A DNA stretch of 64,000 nucleotides from an uncultured Rubritalea sp. (GTDB lineage: Bacteria > Verrucomicrobiota > Verrucomicrobiia > Verrucomicrobiales > Akkermansiaceae): contig CAKZNV010000119.1 in the NCBI GenBank assembly GCA_937132085.1, positions 1-64,000 of the forward strand, in the 5' to 3' direction. Below the pieces are notes generated by a model. It was not told the origin of the DNA, searched no databases, and saw only the letters and a list, made by a program, of their open reading frames with translations. The first letter of the stretch is position 1, and the number at the start of each line of letters is the position of its first letter. Shown piece after piece: positions 1 to 10,753 of this stretch. Position numbers and translations under genes: made by a program.

Positions 1-119
1 GCCTACGTCTGGCTCTACATTAAATGATAAAACAGCATATCTAGCCTTCCATAAGCGTCTCTATACGCTATAGATTCACTGTCCCAGAACACACGGGGCA
101 CCTACTCAACTATATCGTC

Positions 120-1157
120 ATGCAAGTATCCGACCTACACATCACTAAAAACGTCCCTCTGCCATCCCCAGCTGACATGATCAGCGAAATCAGCCGCTCC
201 GATCAGCAGGCTAAATTTATGTCAGAATCCCGTGAGATCATCCGCAATATCCTTAACGGAACTGACCCACGTTTCCTACTCATCGTAGGTCCTTGCTCTA
301 TCCACGACACAAAGGCTGGCATCGAATACGCAGAGAAACTCGCAGCACTCGCTGAGCAGGTAAAAGACAAAGTTTACATCGTCATGCGTGTCTACTTCGA
401 GAAGCCTCGCACCACAGTAGGCTGGAAAGGTCTCATCATGGACCCAAATCTCGACGGCACTGATGACATCGCTAAAGGTCTCCGCCAAGCTCGACAATTC
501 CTTCTACAGGTCATCGACCTCGGACTACCAACTGCTACCGAACTCCTAGACCCTATCACTCCACAATACATCGCCGACCTCATCTCATGGTCAGCAGTTG
601 GAGCACGCACCACAGAGAGCCAGACTCACCGTCAGATGGCATCCGGACTCTCCATGCCACTAGGGTTCAAAAACACCACCACTGGTGACCTCATCGCAGC
701 AGTCAATGCGATCAACGCAGCAACGCAGCCACAGACATTCCTCGGAGTCTCTGACCAAGGCGTAGCGTCTGCCGTCACTACTTCAGGAAACCCTGACTGT
801 CACATCATCCTCCGCGGTGGTGACAACGGACCTAACTACGAAGCCTCTCACGTTGCTAAAACAGTAGAAACTCTATCAGCTAAAGGAGCATGTGACAGCA
901 TCATGATCGATGCCTCACACGCTAACTGCCAGAAGAACAACGAACTCATGCCAAACGTCTACCGTGACATCTTCAGACAGAGAGCTGAAGGCAACACCAA
1001 GGTCATCGGCGCCATGCTCGAAAGTCACCTAGTCGCTGGAAACCAAAAGTTCCCACAGCCACTAGAAGACCTCACCTACGGCCAATCCATCACCGACAAA
1101 TGCATCGACTGGGATACCACCGTCGAGCTAGTGAATGAGACCTACGCAGCGCTTTAA
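120..1157 (+). CDS. aroG: 3-deoxy-7-phosphoheptulonate (DAHP) synthase, class I
   Basis: Catalyses condensation of phosphoenolpyruvate with erythrose 4-phosphate, the first step of the shikimate/aromatic amino acid pathway in the cytoplasm. The 345-aa length matches the AroF/AroG/AroH family (about 350 aa). Family motifs are visible: LIVGPCSIHD in the first third, HIILRGG in the second half and IDASHANCQKN near the C-terminus. The start has no Shine-Dalgarno sequence, as for most genes here. A strong hairpin terminator follows the stop. Which aromatic amino acid inhibits this isozyme cannot be read, so aroF or aroH would be equally valid symbols. A relic resembling its last codons plus its terminator lies at about 3.4 kb. 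Confidence 0.93.
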   Translation: MQVSDLHITKNVPLPSPADMISEISRSDQQAKFMSESREIIRNILNGTDPRFLLIVGPCSIHDTKAGIEYAEKLAALAEQVKDKVYIVMRVYFEKPRTTVGWKGLIMDPNLDGTDDIAKGLRQARQFLLQVIDLGLPTATELLDPITPQYIADLISWSAVGARTTESQTHRQMASGLSMPLGFKNTTTGDLIAAVNAINAATQPQTFLGVSDQGVASAVTTSGNPDCHIILRGGDNGPNYEASHVAKTVETLSAKGACDSIMIDASHANCQKNNELMPNVYRDIFRQRAEGNTKVIGAMLESHLVAGNQKFPQPLEDLTYGQSITDKCIDWDTTVELVNETYAAL

Positions 1158-1188
1158 TTCTAAGGAATAAAACATTCTCAATACCCAA

Positions 1189-1221
1189 AGCAGCCTTCAT
1201 TCGGAGGCTGCTTTTTATTTA
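1189..1221 (+). terminator. Terminator after aroG, shared with the convergent TPR gene
   Basis: Perfect 8-bp stem AGCAGCCT/AGGCTGCT with an 8-nt loop, followed by TTTTTATTT. The stop codon of the leftward TPR gene lies in the T-tract. The same hairpin and its leader occur again at about 3470. Confidence 0.85.
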
Positions 1222-3209
1222 GGTTTAATATTTTCATCTTTCTCCCATTTTTTAGCCAGCTCCTCTAGTTCTTCATAATCTTTAATAAGCTTTGGCCCCA
1301 TCTCAGACTTATGCTTAGCGAATGCTCTCGCACTAGGTCTTAAAAAACTTACCACACGATTATATGCGACCTGCTTATTATTTAAACCTTTTCCATGTTT
1401 CCAGAGGAGCTCAGAAGCTCGACCCAATGCTGGAACAGCTATTTCCCATCTAGAACGGTATCTTGCGTAAACACTATAATATGTCGATATCGCCTTATCA
1501 TGATCCTTCATCATCTCATAGCCGCGAGCTAAGAAGAACAAAGCCTCCCCTTTATTGTTTTTATAACCTCTCTCTTTATAAATTTGAGCAAGCTGGATCA
1601 CTTTCTTCCCGTTTCCCTGCTCAACATAAATCTTAATCAATTCAAAAGCAGCTTTACCTTTCGTTCTTTTCTCAAATAATTTGCCCTTATCTTCTACAAT
1701 TTTACTAAGCAATTTAAGCCCTTCGACATTACCCAGACGCGCGAGTATAGTTGCTTTCTGATACATCGCTCTAGTTCTTAATTCAGGGCGACCATTTTTA
1801 AGTATTTGCTCAAAATATTTTAGTCCTTCTTTAGGTCTTTTACGATCAATCAAATGATTGCCGATGCGAAAAAGGAGGTAATCACTCAAATCTGTGAGCT
1901 TAAAATTATCTGTTAAATCTCGATACATCAAATTGATTTTCAACTTGAGCTTATCCGATTTTTTCCCATTACCATTCTCTTTTTCCTCAAGACGTTCATA
2001 AAGGTTTATAAGAGCGATGTGAAAAAGAGCTTGAATGCGAGGTTCTGGGCGACCAAGTGCATTTAATAAAAGGTTTTCCAGATCCTCTAGAGTCTTTCCT
2101 AGCTTGAGATAGTATTTTACATAGCTGTTGATGACAGATTCTAGAGCAGGAGCATTCTCCTGCTGACTCAACTCAGCAATCACCCTCTGCAGATTCCCCA
2201 GACCTTCTTCTCCACGCTTAGCCGTGATCATCAATGGCATCCCCAATACCGCCACTTTGGGCTTGTAGTCCGAAACAGGGTATTCTTTCCAAAATTTATC
2301 GTAGTAACGAAGCGCCGCCTGGTTATCATCTCTAACTAAAAGGCTCATCAACTTATAAAGAGCATGTCCAGCATCTTTCTTTATCCCCTGCTGTTCCGCT
2401 ACTTCCAAGGCCTTGAGATAATAGTTTCTTGATTTCACCTTCTGCCTTTCTACACGGAGCACGTCACCACGTAATATAAAGGACTGCGCATCTATATTGG
2501 ATCCTTTGAATTCGTTTTCAATCCGACCTAACAGTTTATGGATTTCATTAAATTCCTCCATGCTATACTCCTCCATTGTTGCAAAATAAGTCTCTGCACG
2601 ATCATAAAGAGCATATGGATAGTAGATATTGTTAGCTTTATCAGGGTAATCATTAAGAAACTTATCAAGCTTTTCAGCAGCTTTATGCCAATCTTGAATA
2701 CGGCTATAATTTGCAGCCTCAAAGTAATGTGAAGCGAGAACGTATTTGCTCTCTGGGTATGATTCTACATGCTTTTGAAGTAATGGTTGGGCTTCAGCAT
2801 ACTTGCCCAGATAATAAAGCGATCCACCTTTCACATGCAAACAAAGATCATGCAGTTTGCTATTCTCAGCAAGTGAGCCAAGCTTTTTGCCTTCCATTAC
2901 ATCCGTTGATAAAGCTAAAGCCTTCTCATACTCACCAGCATGAAACAAATAATCAAGCATCAGGCTCTTCACACGGTTTAGAGATTCACCTCTCGGGAAA
3001 TCAACAAAATATCGTTTGCTGTATTTTTCAGCACTCACCATATTATTCGCCTTACAGGATGATTTCACCAAATTATAAAGACCTTCCTCGCTATGTCCGA
3101 CATGTGTTGAAGGAGTCTCTTGTGCAACAACAGGATCAGGTAAAAAAACAACAAGGTTAATCCCTGTGATTAGCGCAGCAACGTTAAATGATTTTAATAG
3201 AGTATACAT
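1215..3209 (-). CDS. Exported tetratricopeptide-repeat protein
   Basis: Long helical repeat protein with many TPR-like units (repeated patterns such as YLGKYAEAQPLLQKHVESYP and YEMMKDHDKAISTYYSVY). I place the start at the internal methionine beginning MYTLLKSFNVAALI rather than at the track start (3320). It opens a clean signal peptide (hydrophobic core ending near VVAQ), and the 37 residues before it look like untranslated leader. That gives 664 aa, probably periplasmic or outer-membrane associated. TPR arrays mediate protein-protein contacts; no enzyme motif is visible. Its A/T-rich composition differs from aroG and the VIT gene. It also sits between two copies of the same aroG-tail/terminator sequence, which suggests insertion between duplicated ends. 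Function unknown. Confidence 0.75.
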   Translation of the reverse strand: MYTLLKSFNVAALITGINLVVFLPDPVVAQETPSTHVGHSEEGLYNLVKSSCKANNMVSAEKYSKRYFVDFPRGESLNRVKSLMLDYLFHAGEYEKALALSTDVMEGKKLGSLAENSKLHDLCLHVKGGSLYYLGKYAEAQPLLQKHVESYPESKYVLASHYFEAANYSRIQDWHKAAEKLDKFLNDYPDKANNIYYPYALYDRAETYFATMEEYSMEEFNEIHKLLGRIENEFKGSNIDAQSFILRGDVLRVERQKVKSRNYYLKALEVAEQQGIKKDAGHALYKLMSLLVRDDNQAALRYYDKFWKEYPVSDYKPKVAVLGMPLMITAKRGEEGLGNLQRVIAELSQQENAPALESVINSYVKYYLKLGKTLEDLENLLLNALGRPEPRIQALFHIALINLYERLEEKENGNGKKSDKLKLKINLMYRDLTDNFKLTDLSDYLLFRIGNHLIDRKRPKEGLKYFEQILKNGRPELRTRAMYQKATILARLGNVEGLKLLSKIVEDKGKLFEKRTKGKAAFELIKIYVEQGNGKKVIQLAQIYKERGYKNNKGEALFFLARGYEMMKDHDKAISTYYSVYARYRSRWEIAVPALGRASELLWKHGKGLNNKQVAYNRVVSFLRPSARAFAKHKSEMGPKLIKDYEELEELAKKWEKDENIKPK

Positions 3210-3384
3210 GGTTTTGTTCTTAAACGAATGATTGTTACTAAAAATTAGAGGTTTTGGAAACCATTTAAAATAAGTGGAATTTTTTAGTAATGGTTTACCT
3301 TCAAGTAGAATGTCCCTCAAAATCTATTCACTTATGGAAGCTTTAAAAACTCTAGAGAAGGCTTCGCTAAGAAGGAAGTTGTCG

Positions 3385-3438
3385 GTTCAAGAGCACACCT
3401 CCATTCAGCTAGTGACAGAGACCCAAGTGGCACTCTAG
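3385..3438 (+). pseudogene. Relic of the 3' end of an aroG-like gene
   Basis: The reading frame VQEHTSIQLVTETQVAL-stop aligns with the AroG C-terminus (WDTTVELVNETYAAL-stop). Both are followed by a nearly identical leader (AATAAAACATTCTC) and the same terminator hairpin. Upstream of this short stretch the similarity stops. I read it as the surviving tail of a duplicated or recombined aroG copy. Confidence 0.6.
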
Positions 3439-3469
3439 TTCAATCGAATAAAACATTCTCTATACCAAA

Positions 3470-3501
3470 AGCAGCCTTCATTCGGAGGCTGCTTTTTATT
3501 T
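3470..3501 (+). terminator. Second copy of the aroG-type terminator
   Basis: Stem AGCAGCCT/AGGCTGCT with the identical loop TCATTCGG and a TTTTTATTT tail, matching the hairpin after aroG base for base. Confidence 0.8.
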
Positions 3502-3552
3502 ACACTCCAGACAAGTAAGCGTAGAATCAGAAGTAATCTTTAAGCACCTAAA

Positions 3553-4314
3553 ATGTCCCATCACGAAAATCACGAAGCTGAACACACTCCGGAAGCGATT
3601 CGGAATCGGCTTCGTGATCGGTCTAATAGTGACTACCTCAAAGACTCAATCCTCGGCGCTATCGATGGAGCGGTGACGACCTTTGCTATCGTCTCCTCGG
3701 TAGCGGGAGCAGGACTCTCCAGCGGACTCGTCATCGTTCTCGGTCTAGCTAACATGCTAGCAGACGGCTTCTCCATGGCTGCTGGAAACTTCTCTGGCAC
3801 CCGTGCAGAGAACCAATCAGCTAGAAAATACCGCCGCGAGGAAGAAGAAGAAATAGAAAACTACCCAGAAGGAGAACGTGAAGAAATCCGCCAGATCTAT
3901 GCCGCCAAGGGCTTCGAAGGTGAAACTCTAGACAAAGTCGTAGACACCATCACCGCTGACAAGAAACGCTGGGTGGACACAATGATCCAAGAGGAGCACG
4001 GCCTTCCACTCCATCCACCATCAGCCACCAAATCAGCACTATTCACCTTTAGCGCCTTCATTTTCATCGGCACTATCCCCCTCATCGCCTATTTTCTGGA
4101 TGCAGCCTTCGACTCATTCTCAGGCTCGCCCTTCACCGCTGCATGTATCCTCACTGGCTGCGCATTCTTCGCCATCGGAGCATTTAAAAGCCGCTACACA
4201 GACCAACACTGGCTCTCCAGCGGACTAGAAACCCTAGCCATAGGAACATTTGCCGCCGTTCTAGCCTACCTCATCGGATACCTCCTAAGACCACTAGTCC
4301 CAGAGGGTTTATAG
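3553..4314 (+). CDS. VIT1/CCC1-family Fe/Mn transporter
   Basis: Membrane protein of the vacuolar iron transporter family, which moves Fe2+ or Mn2+ across membranes. The N-terminal part carries the typical GAIDGAVTTFAIVSSVAGAG segment followed by GLANMLADGFSMAAG. A charged cytoplasmic stretch rich in Glu (RREEEEEIENYPEGE) and the helical metal-binding region follow, then three C-terminal membrane helices ending near LAYLIGYLLRP. Length (253 aa) is normal for bacterial members. It is monocistronic by position, lying between the duplicated terminator and a convergent HEAT-repeat gene. No Shine-Dalgarno precedes the ATG. Substrate preference and direction of transport cannot be told from sequence. 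Confidence 0.88.
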   Translation: MSHHENHEAEHTPEAIRNRLRDRSNSDYLKDSILGAIDGAVTTFAIVSSVAGAGLSSGLVIVLGLANMLADGFSMAAGNFSGTRAENQSARKYRREEEEEIENYPEGEREEIRQIYAAKGFEGETLDKVVDTITADKKRWVDTMIQEEHGLPLHPPSATKSALFTFSAFIFIGTIPLIAYFLDAAFDSFSGSPFTAACILTGCAFFAIGAFKSRYTDQHWLSSGLETLAIGTFAAVLAYLIGYLLRPLVPEGL

Positions 4315-4375
4315 AAACCAACTCCGTTTTACGATTCTATCACGAAGTCGTATGTCCGTGTATTAATGCTCACAA

Positions 4376-6199
4376 TTATTCGACCCCATCAATCGGCTGA
4401 TAAGTGGATAGAACTTTTTTCCAAGGATCCGACACCTTTGGAAAATCTTCACCCGTCTTCTCCTTGAGTATCCAAAGAATTTGGTTTTGGAAAAACTCGG
4501 TAAAATCTTTGGGAGCCACTTTCCACCCCCATTTAGCTTTTAGATTATTCGGAAATGGCTTATCAATAAGTTCAGCTAGAGCGAGGAGCGCCTGACGAGA
4601 ATCAACTTCTCCTAATGCAGAAATAGCCTCTCTACGCATGAATGCAGAGTCTGACTCTCCCGCTAACAAGGAAAGTGTCTCAACAACTCTTTTATCCTCA
4701 GGGTAACGAGCTAGTGCAAAAACTATGTCACTCCGCTCAGGTTCATAAGTCTCTTGATTTAGTAGAGCTTTTAGTGATGCCACAGGGTCTTTTGAGTCAA
4801 GCTGAATGAGTATTCTTTTAGCTGTAGCCACTAGTGACTTTTGGCCATTAGCAGCAATAAACTCCTTAAGAGCTTGGATAGAACTAGGATCTTTAAAGAC
4901 TAGTAGCGCTTCAAGAATTCTCTCTACCTCAATTTGAAAATGGAAGCCTCCATTGGTGGACGTAGCCGCTCTCCTAAGACGTTTATTTAAAATGGGAATA
5001 GCTTCTACAGCGTTGAGCTTAGTCAGAGCTGAGATCACATTTGATTGATAGCCAGTATCTTTCTGTAGGAGTTCCATAAGAAGTGATATCGCTTTTCGAT
5101 CACCTATTTCACCCAGTGCATCTATTGCTCCTCTGCTGTATGGGTTGCGCCTGACTAGTGCCATGATAGCTGGAGTAGCAGTTTGACATTTTGCCCTCCC
5201 TAGGCTCCGGCAGATAGATTCTAATGGAGTGATCATAATGTCATCTCTGTCTCCGTTAGGGTAGTCACCTTCTGGAGATGACTTCACTCCGCTGCCATCT
5301 AGTGCCCCACTTTCAATATGTTTTATGAGAATGTCTCTCCCCCATGGCTGTGCAGGGAATTCACCACGTAGCTCATACACAGCTTCTGCAGCGTTATAGC
5401 GGTGACGCAGATTTGTTGAGTCGAGTTGCTCTTCTAAAAACTTGCGTGCGTCTACACTTAAGTTTGCGATAAAGTGAGCAGCACAAATACGAGCATACAT
5501 GTTTCTTTTCGGATCTTTGACTACTTTCAACCACTCTTCTAAATCCGCAGTAGCATCAGTGTAGCCTAAACGATAAGAAGCTTCTGCTAGTCTATAATAA
5601 ACCTGCAACTCGAAAAGAGACATGTTACCAAATCCACTCTGTGGAATATTCACTGCTTCTAAAGCTTCTTCGAATGATGCTGGCTTCGCAGGCTTCTTAG
5701 CATTCCGCTTTCCTTCTAATCGATAAAACAGAGCAGTGTAGCTCTTCGGTTTTCTGTAAACAGGTAAGGATAGACTTTTAGTAAACTCCCTTAACTTAAC
5801 TAAATCTAACTTAGCTGGGATATTTTCAGGAAATGCTCGAAAGTTCCCACAGCCAAAGCAAATACTAATATGAGCTTTCACACTCCAATCTTTATCATAG
5901 AAGACAAAGGCGTGGTGAGGCATATAGCAGTCAGCCTCTCCTTGATCCTCTTGAGGTGCAGTAACTAAAAGCTTACGAAGTTTAGATGTTTGTTCAGCAC
6001 TGAGTTTAGTAGATAATGACGAAATGATACCCTTATGATGAGTTCCTGTATCATCTACAATCAGGCTATTTTCCTTATCTTGCCTGTAGTCGTAGCAATA
6101 CGCCACTACATGAGCATATTTATTTTGAGGCCATAGATCCCCTGCGCTCAGAGCATTGGTGAAACAAATAACGAGTAATAAAGTGAGAATTTTTTTCAT
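4376..6199 (-). CDS. Secreted HEAT-repeat protein
   Basis: The start is taken at the internal ATG giving MKKILTLLLVICFTNALSAG, a clear signal peptide; the track start at 6238 adds 13 implausible residues. The mature protein begins with a domain of about 180 aa holding a Cys pair (CFGCG). From about residue 240 onward there are HEAT/armadillo-like repeats with patterns such as AIDALGEIGDRKAISLLMELL, AIPILNKRLRR and ALGEVDSRQALLALAELI. Such repeats form solenoid binding scaffolds; no catalytic motif is visible. It is probably periplasmic. The upstream region is shared divergently with the TPP-riboswitch operon. Specific role unknown. Confidence 0.75.
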   Translation of the reverse strand: MKKILTLLLVICFTNALSAGDLWPQNKYAHVVAYCYDYRQDKENSLIVDDTGTHHKGIISSLSTKLSAEQTSKLRKLLVTAPQEDQGEADCYMPHHAFVFYDKDWSVKAHISICFGCGNFRAFPENIPAKLDLVKLREFTKSLSLPVYRKPKSYTALFYRLEGKRNAKKPAKPASFEEALEAVNIPQSGFGNMSLFELQVYYRLAEASYRLGYTDATADLEEWLKVVKDPKRNMYARICAAHFIANLSVDARKFLEEQLDSTNLRHRYNAAEAVYELRGEFPAQPWGRDILIKHIESGALDGSGVKSSPEGDYPNGDRDDIMITPLESICRSLGRAKCQTATPAIMALVRRNPYSRGAIDALGEIGDRKAISLLMELLQKDTGYQSNVISALTKLNAVEAIPILNKRLRRAATSTNGGFHFQIEVERILEALLVFKDPSSIQALKEFIAANGQKSLVATAKRILIQLDSKDPVASLKALLNQETYEPERSDIVFALARYPEDKRVVETLSLLAGESDSAFMRREAISALGEVDSRQALLALAELIDKPFPNNLKAKWGWKVAPKDFTEFFQNQILWILKEKTGEDFPKVSDPWKKVLSTYQPIDGVE

Positions 6200-6303
6200 A
6201 TTAGAATAAAGAGTCGACCAGCTTAGGATACATCTCATAAATTATCCATATTCACAATATCTCTACAACTACATTTTAGAAAATCTGAGCACCTACATAC
6301 TCC

Positions 6304-6332
6304 TTGACTCACTATCCATCCGAACCTAGTAT
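6304..6332 (+). promoter_or_regulatory. Sigma70-type promoter of the thiC operon
   Basis: -35 TTGACT and -10 TAGTAT are separated by exactly 17 bp. The predicted start point falls immediately before the TPP aptamer. Confidence 0.7.
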
Positions 6333-6339
6333 CCTCTCC

Positions 6340-6441
6340 AACGACAGGGGTGCTGCAATGAAAATCGCAGCTGAGATTCTTAGTAAGAAATAAGAAAACT
6401 CTTCGAACCTGAATTGGCTAACACCAACGGAGGGAGTCGAA
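6340..6441 (+). promoter_or_regulatory. TPP (THI-element) riboswitch
   Basis: The conserved thiamine-pyrophosphate aptamer blocks appear in order: ACAGGGGTGC, then GCTGAGAT, then CGAACCTGA, with a closing pair CGAC/GTCG. It lies between a good promoter and a terminator hairpin upstream of thiC, the classical target. Binding of TPP is expected to lower expression of the downstream genes. Confidence 0.9.
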
Positions 6442-6474
6442 CATCCAAAGCTACAGATTGATCAATTCTGCACC

Positions 6475-6506
6475 ATGCCTGTCACTACAAACGACAGGCA
6501 TTTTTT
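6475..6506 (+). terminator. Riboswitch-controlled intrinsic terminator
   Basis: Stem ATGCCTGTC/GACAGGCAT, 9-nt loop, then TTTTTT. The 5' arm core CCTGTC can also pair with GACAGG inside the aptamer's first conserved block, giving a plausible antiterminator. Confidence 0.8.
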
Positions 6507-6695
6507 ATGGATAATTCTACTACAAACAAATCAAACACCGCTCTAAAATTCCTAACATTCGTTATGTTAGCGCTCGTAATCATAGGGGTAGTTTTTGCCA
6601 TCTACGCGTTATCAGAAAATAACGGCCAATTCGCAATCGCATCCGCCATTTCACTAAGTAGCCTTATGCTAGGCTGCATCCGCATCCTCAACTAA
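6507..6695 (+). CDS. 62-aa two-TM membrane peptide in the thiC leader
   Basis: A short polar N-terminus is followed by two hydrophobic helices (FLTFVMLALVIIGVVFAIYAL and AIASAISLSSLMLGCI). The ATG directly follows the T-run of the riboswitch terminator, so it is transcribed only on read-through, together with thiC 41 bp downstream. I do not recognise a family. The position suggests a thiamin-related membrane role, or merely a passenger gene. No ribosome binding site is visible. Its reality rests on the clean frame and coherent TM pattern. Confidence 0.6.
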   Translation: MDNSTTNKSNTALKFLTFVMLALVIIGVVFAIYALSENNGQFAIASAISLSSLMLGCIRILN

Positions 6696-6727
6696 TTTAC
6701 TCAATCACTCATTAACCCATTCACTAA

Positions 6728-8860
<2,133 letters not shown>

Positions 8861-8879
8861 GTAATAACAAATCGTATAA

Positions 8880-8912
8880 AGCCGCTTCCTTGAAAGGGAG
8901 CGGCTTTTTTAT
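8880..8912 (+). terminator. Terminator after thiC
   Basis: Stem AGCCGCT...AGCGGCT with an extended CC/GG pair and TTTTTT tail. Confidence 0.85.
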
Positions 8913-8933
8913 TTCCTAGCACCTAATCGCTGA

Positions 8934-9085
8934 TGTAAAGATATTCACTATTTCTTATCACAATTAAACTAAAGCATATAAATATCTCTATTTTCTTTAC
9001 ACGACACACACAAAACGTATAGATATTAACGATTTCTATACACATTAACACCAAAAGACATAAATTCCATCACTTTTCTTATCAT
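8934..9085 (+). repeat. Four phased 28-bp operator-like units before fic
   Basis: Four imperfectly palindromic 28-bp units start at 8934, 8975, 9016 and 9058, i.e. every 41-42 bp with 13-14-bp spacers. Left arms look like TGTAAAGATA or GTATAGATA; right arms like TTTCTTATCA, TTTCTTTACAC or TTTCTATACAC. The last unit ends three bases before the fic start codon. The even helical phasing suggests cooperative binding by a regulator, possibly the winged helix of the Fic protein itself. Confidence 0.65.
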
Positions 9086-9088
9086 ATT

Positions 9089-10168
9089 ATGCGTCCGCTC
9101 CAAAAATTCGACTACTCCCGCTTTGAAACTATTCCGATCCTGAAACGTCTCAACTCGGCGACTCGCCAGCTCGCTGAGCTGAAAGGAAAAGCAGCGACTA
9201 TTCCCAACCAAGCCATCCTTATCAACACACTGGCTATTCAAGAAGCCAAAGATAGTTCCGAGATCGAAAACATCATCACTACACACGATGAACTATTCCA
9301 AGAAGATCTCAGTGCTAAAAGTGCACTAAAGCCTGCTGCGAAAGAAGTTCTTCGCTATCGAGAAGCCCTCTGGGAAGGCTACCATAGCGTTGCCCAGTCT
9401 GAGCTACTCACAAATCAAACCATCCTGCAAATACAAAGCACACTGGAGCAAAACAATGCAGGCTTCCGCAGAGTCCCAGGCACAGCACTCAAAAACGAAC
9501 AAACGGGAGAAACCGTCTACACTCCCCCACAAGACCAGCACGAGATACAGACCTTCATGCAAGATCTTGAAACCTTTATCAATGATCCAGAACTCTGCTC
9601 TATAGATCCACTCATCAAGATGGCACTCATTCACCACCGTTTCGAATCTATACACCCCTTCTATGATGGAAATGGGCGCACTGGCCGCATCATCAATGTC
9701 CTCTATCTAGTAAAAGAAAACCTCCTCAATATCCCCACACTCTACCTCAGCCGCTACATCCTCCAGACCAAGCAAACCTACTACCGGCTCCTCCAGCAAG
9801 TCCGCACCGAAGACAGCTGGGAAGAATGGATAGAATACATCCTCACCGCCATTGAGCAGACCTCTATCCACACCATCAAGACCATTAGCCAGATCAAAGA
9901 CGCATTCCAAGACTACAAGCTACGCATTCGTGCTCAGCACAAGTTCTACAGCCAAGACCTCATTAACAACCTCTTCACCCACCCCTACACCAAGATCGAG
10001 TTCATCCAAAAAGACCTCAAAGTCTCACGCATCACCGCTACCCGCTACCTAGACGAACTCTGCACCACAAACTTCCTCCACAAACGTAAAATAGGCCGCA
10101 CCAACTTCTACATCAACCCAGCCCTAGTCCCCATCCTTTCCAATCCACCCAAATTTCAACTACCCTAA
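9089..10168 (+). CDS. Fic-family protein with C-terminal winged helix
   Basis: Predicted AMP-transferase (class II Fic). The active-site motif HPFYDGNGRTGR lies at residues 189-200. The inhibitory helix motif SSEIEN is at residues 56-61, N-terminal to the Fic core as expected for class II. The C-terminal third resembles a winged-helix DNA-binding domain (FIQKDLKVSRITATRYLDEL, then IGRTNFYINPAL). In this architecture the protein may regulate its own transcription through the phased repeat units directly upstream. The 359-aa length is typical. The target of AMPylation cannot be inferred. It lies alone between the thiC terminator and a decayed zone that holds another possible fic start. Confidence 0.9.
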   Translation: MRPLQKFDYSRFETIPILKRLNSATRQLAELKGKAATIPNQAILINTLAIQEAKDSSEIENIITTHDELFQEDLSAKSALKPAAKEVLRYREALWEGYHSVAQSELLTNQTILQIQSTLEQNNAGFRRVPGTALKNEQTGETVYTPPQDQHEIQTFMQDLETFINDPELCSIDPLIKMALIHHRFESIHPFYDGNGRTGRIINVLYLVKENLLNIPTLYLSRYILQTKQTYYRLLQQVRTEDSWEEWIEYILTAIEQTSIHTIKTISQIKDAFQDYKLRIRAQHKFYSQDLINNLFTHPYTKIEFIQKDLKVSRITATRYLDELCTTNFLHKRKIGRTNFYINPALVPILSNPPKFQLP

Positions 10169-10251
10169 ATAGCTCTAATGCATGACTTATTCTCATAGAC
10201 TAACGCATAAGATAAGACCAATCCGTCAGATCCGACCGATCAAAGCAAACA

Positions 10252-10485
10252 TTAGCTGACTGCTCCCTTATACACCCCTGCCTGTATGATTTCTCTAAAA
10301 TCAGAGCACTGCAATAGCTTGCCATAGTCAACAAAGGCTATGGCTCCAGCTGTAGATCTCACAGGCACTCCCTCTATAGGATTATCCAGCTGAAAGCTCC
10401 CTCCTAATTTAAAGATTATATATTCCTCATTAGAGCCTCTTTTATACTTGTGCCTTCGTAGATAAACTAGTGGATCTTCTACAAT
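10252..10485 (-). pseudogene. Coding relic without a start codon
   Basis: Open minus-strand frame of 77 codons with protein-like composition (for example EEYIIFKLGGSFQLDNPIEG and AGAIAFVDYGKLL), closed by TAA. There is no ATG in frame and a stop lies just upstream, so it appears to be a gene remnant. I do not recognise the family. Confidence 0.4.
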
Positions 10486-10624
10486 TTATATGTCTGGAAA
10501 TAACCCCAGCGGTAGATTCTTGCCAGAGTAGCTTTCCTAAAACGCCAATTAATCGCTAAAGCTACCATCTCAACCTAATTTCATTTTAAAATACAGTAAA
10601 TTTACATGAAACTAAAATAACACT

Positions 10625-10753
10625 GTGAAATTCCCTAAGACATCGCCTCCATTTACTAAGCTTACAAAGTCGATCTCAGGTGAGAGAATGCTGGAAGCGA
10701 TGAAAAAGGTAGGCTTGCAGGACTTAGCAGATGCTACTTTTTGGGGTTCTTGA
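10625..10753 (+). pseudogene. Truncated 5' end of a possible fic-like gene
   Basis: The GTG-started frame VKFPKTSPPFTKLTKSISGERMLEAMKKVGLQDL resembles the N-terminus I associate with one group of Fic proteins. That likeness is from memory and needs a search. It breaks at about 10737, where a degraded copy of the 66-aa gene begins, and stops after 42 codons. Operator-like 28-bp units follow in the same zone. Confidence 0.4.

Noticed and set aside
1-27. Possible C-terminal end of an upstream gene (AYVWLYIK-stop)
   Set aside because: Only eight codons are visible and other frames are equally open; not enough to call.
2711-3160. Plus-strand ORF of 149 aa
   Set aside because: Antisense shadow of the TPR gene with no family signature.
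8934-9085. CRISPR-like array
   Set aside because: Units are imperfect palindromes of 28 bp with only 13-14-bp spacers; there are no cas genes and repeat identity is low.
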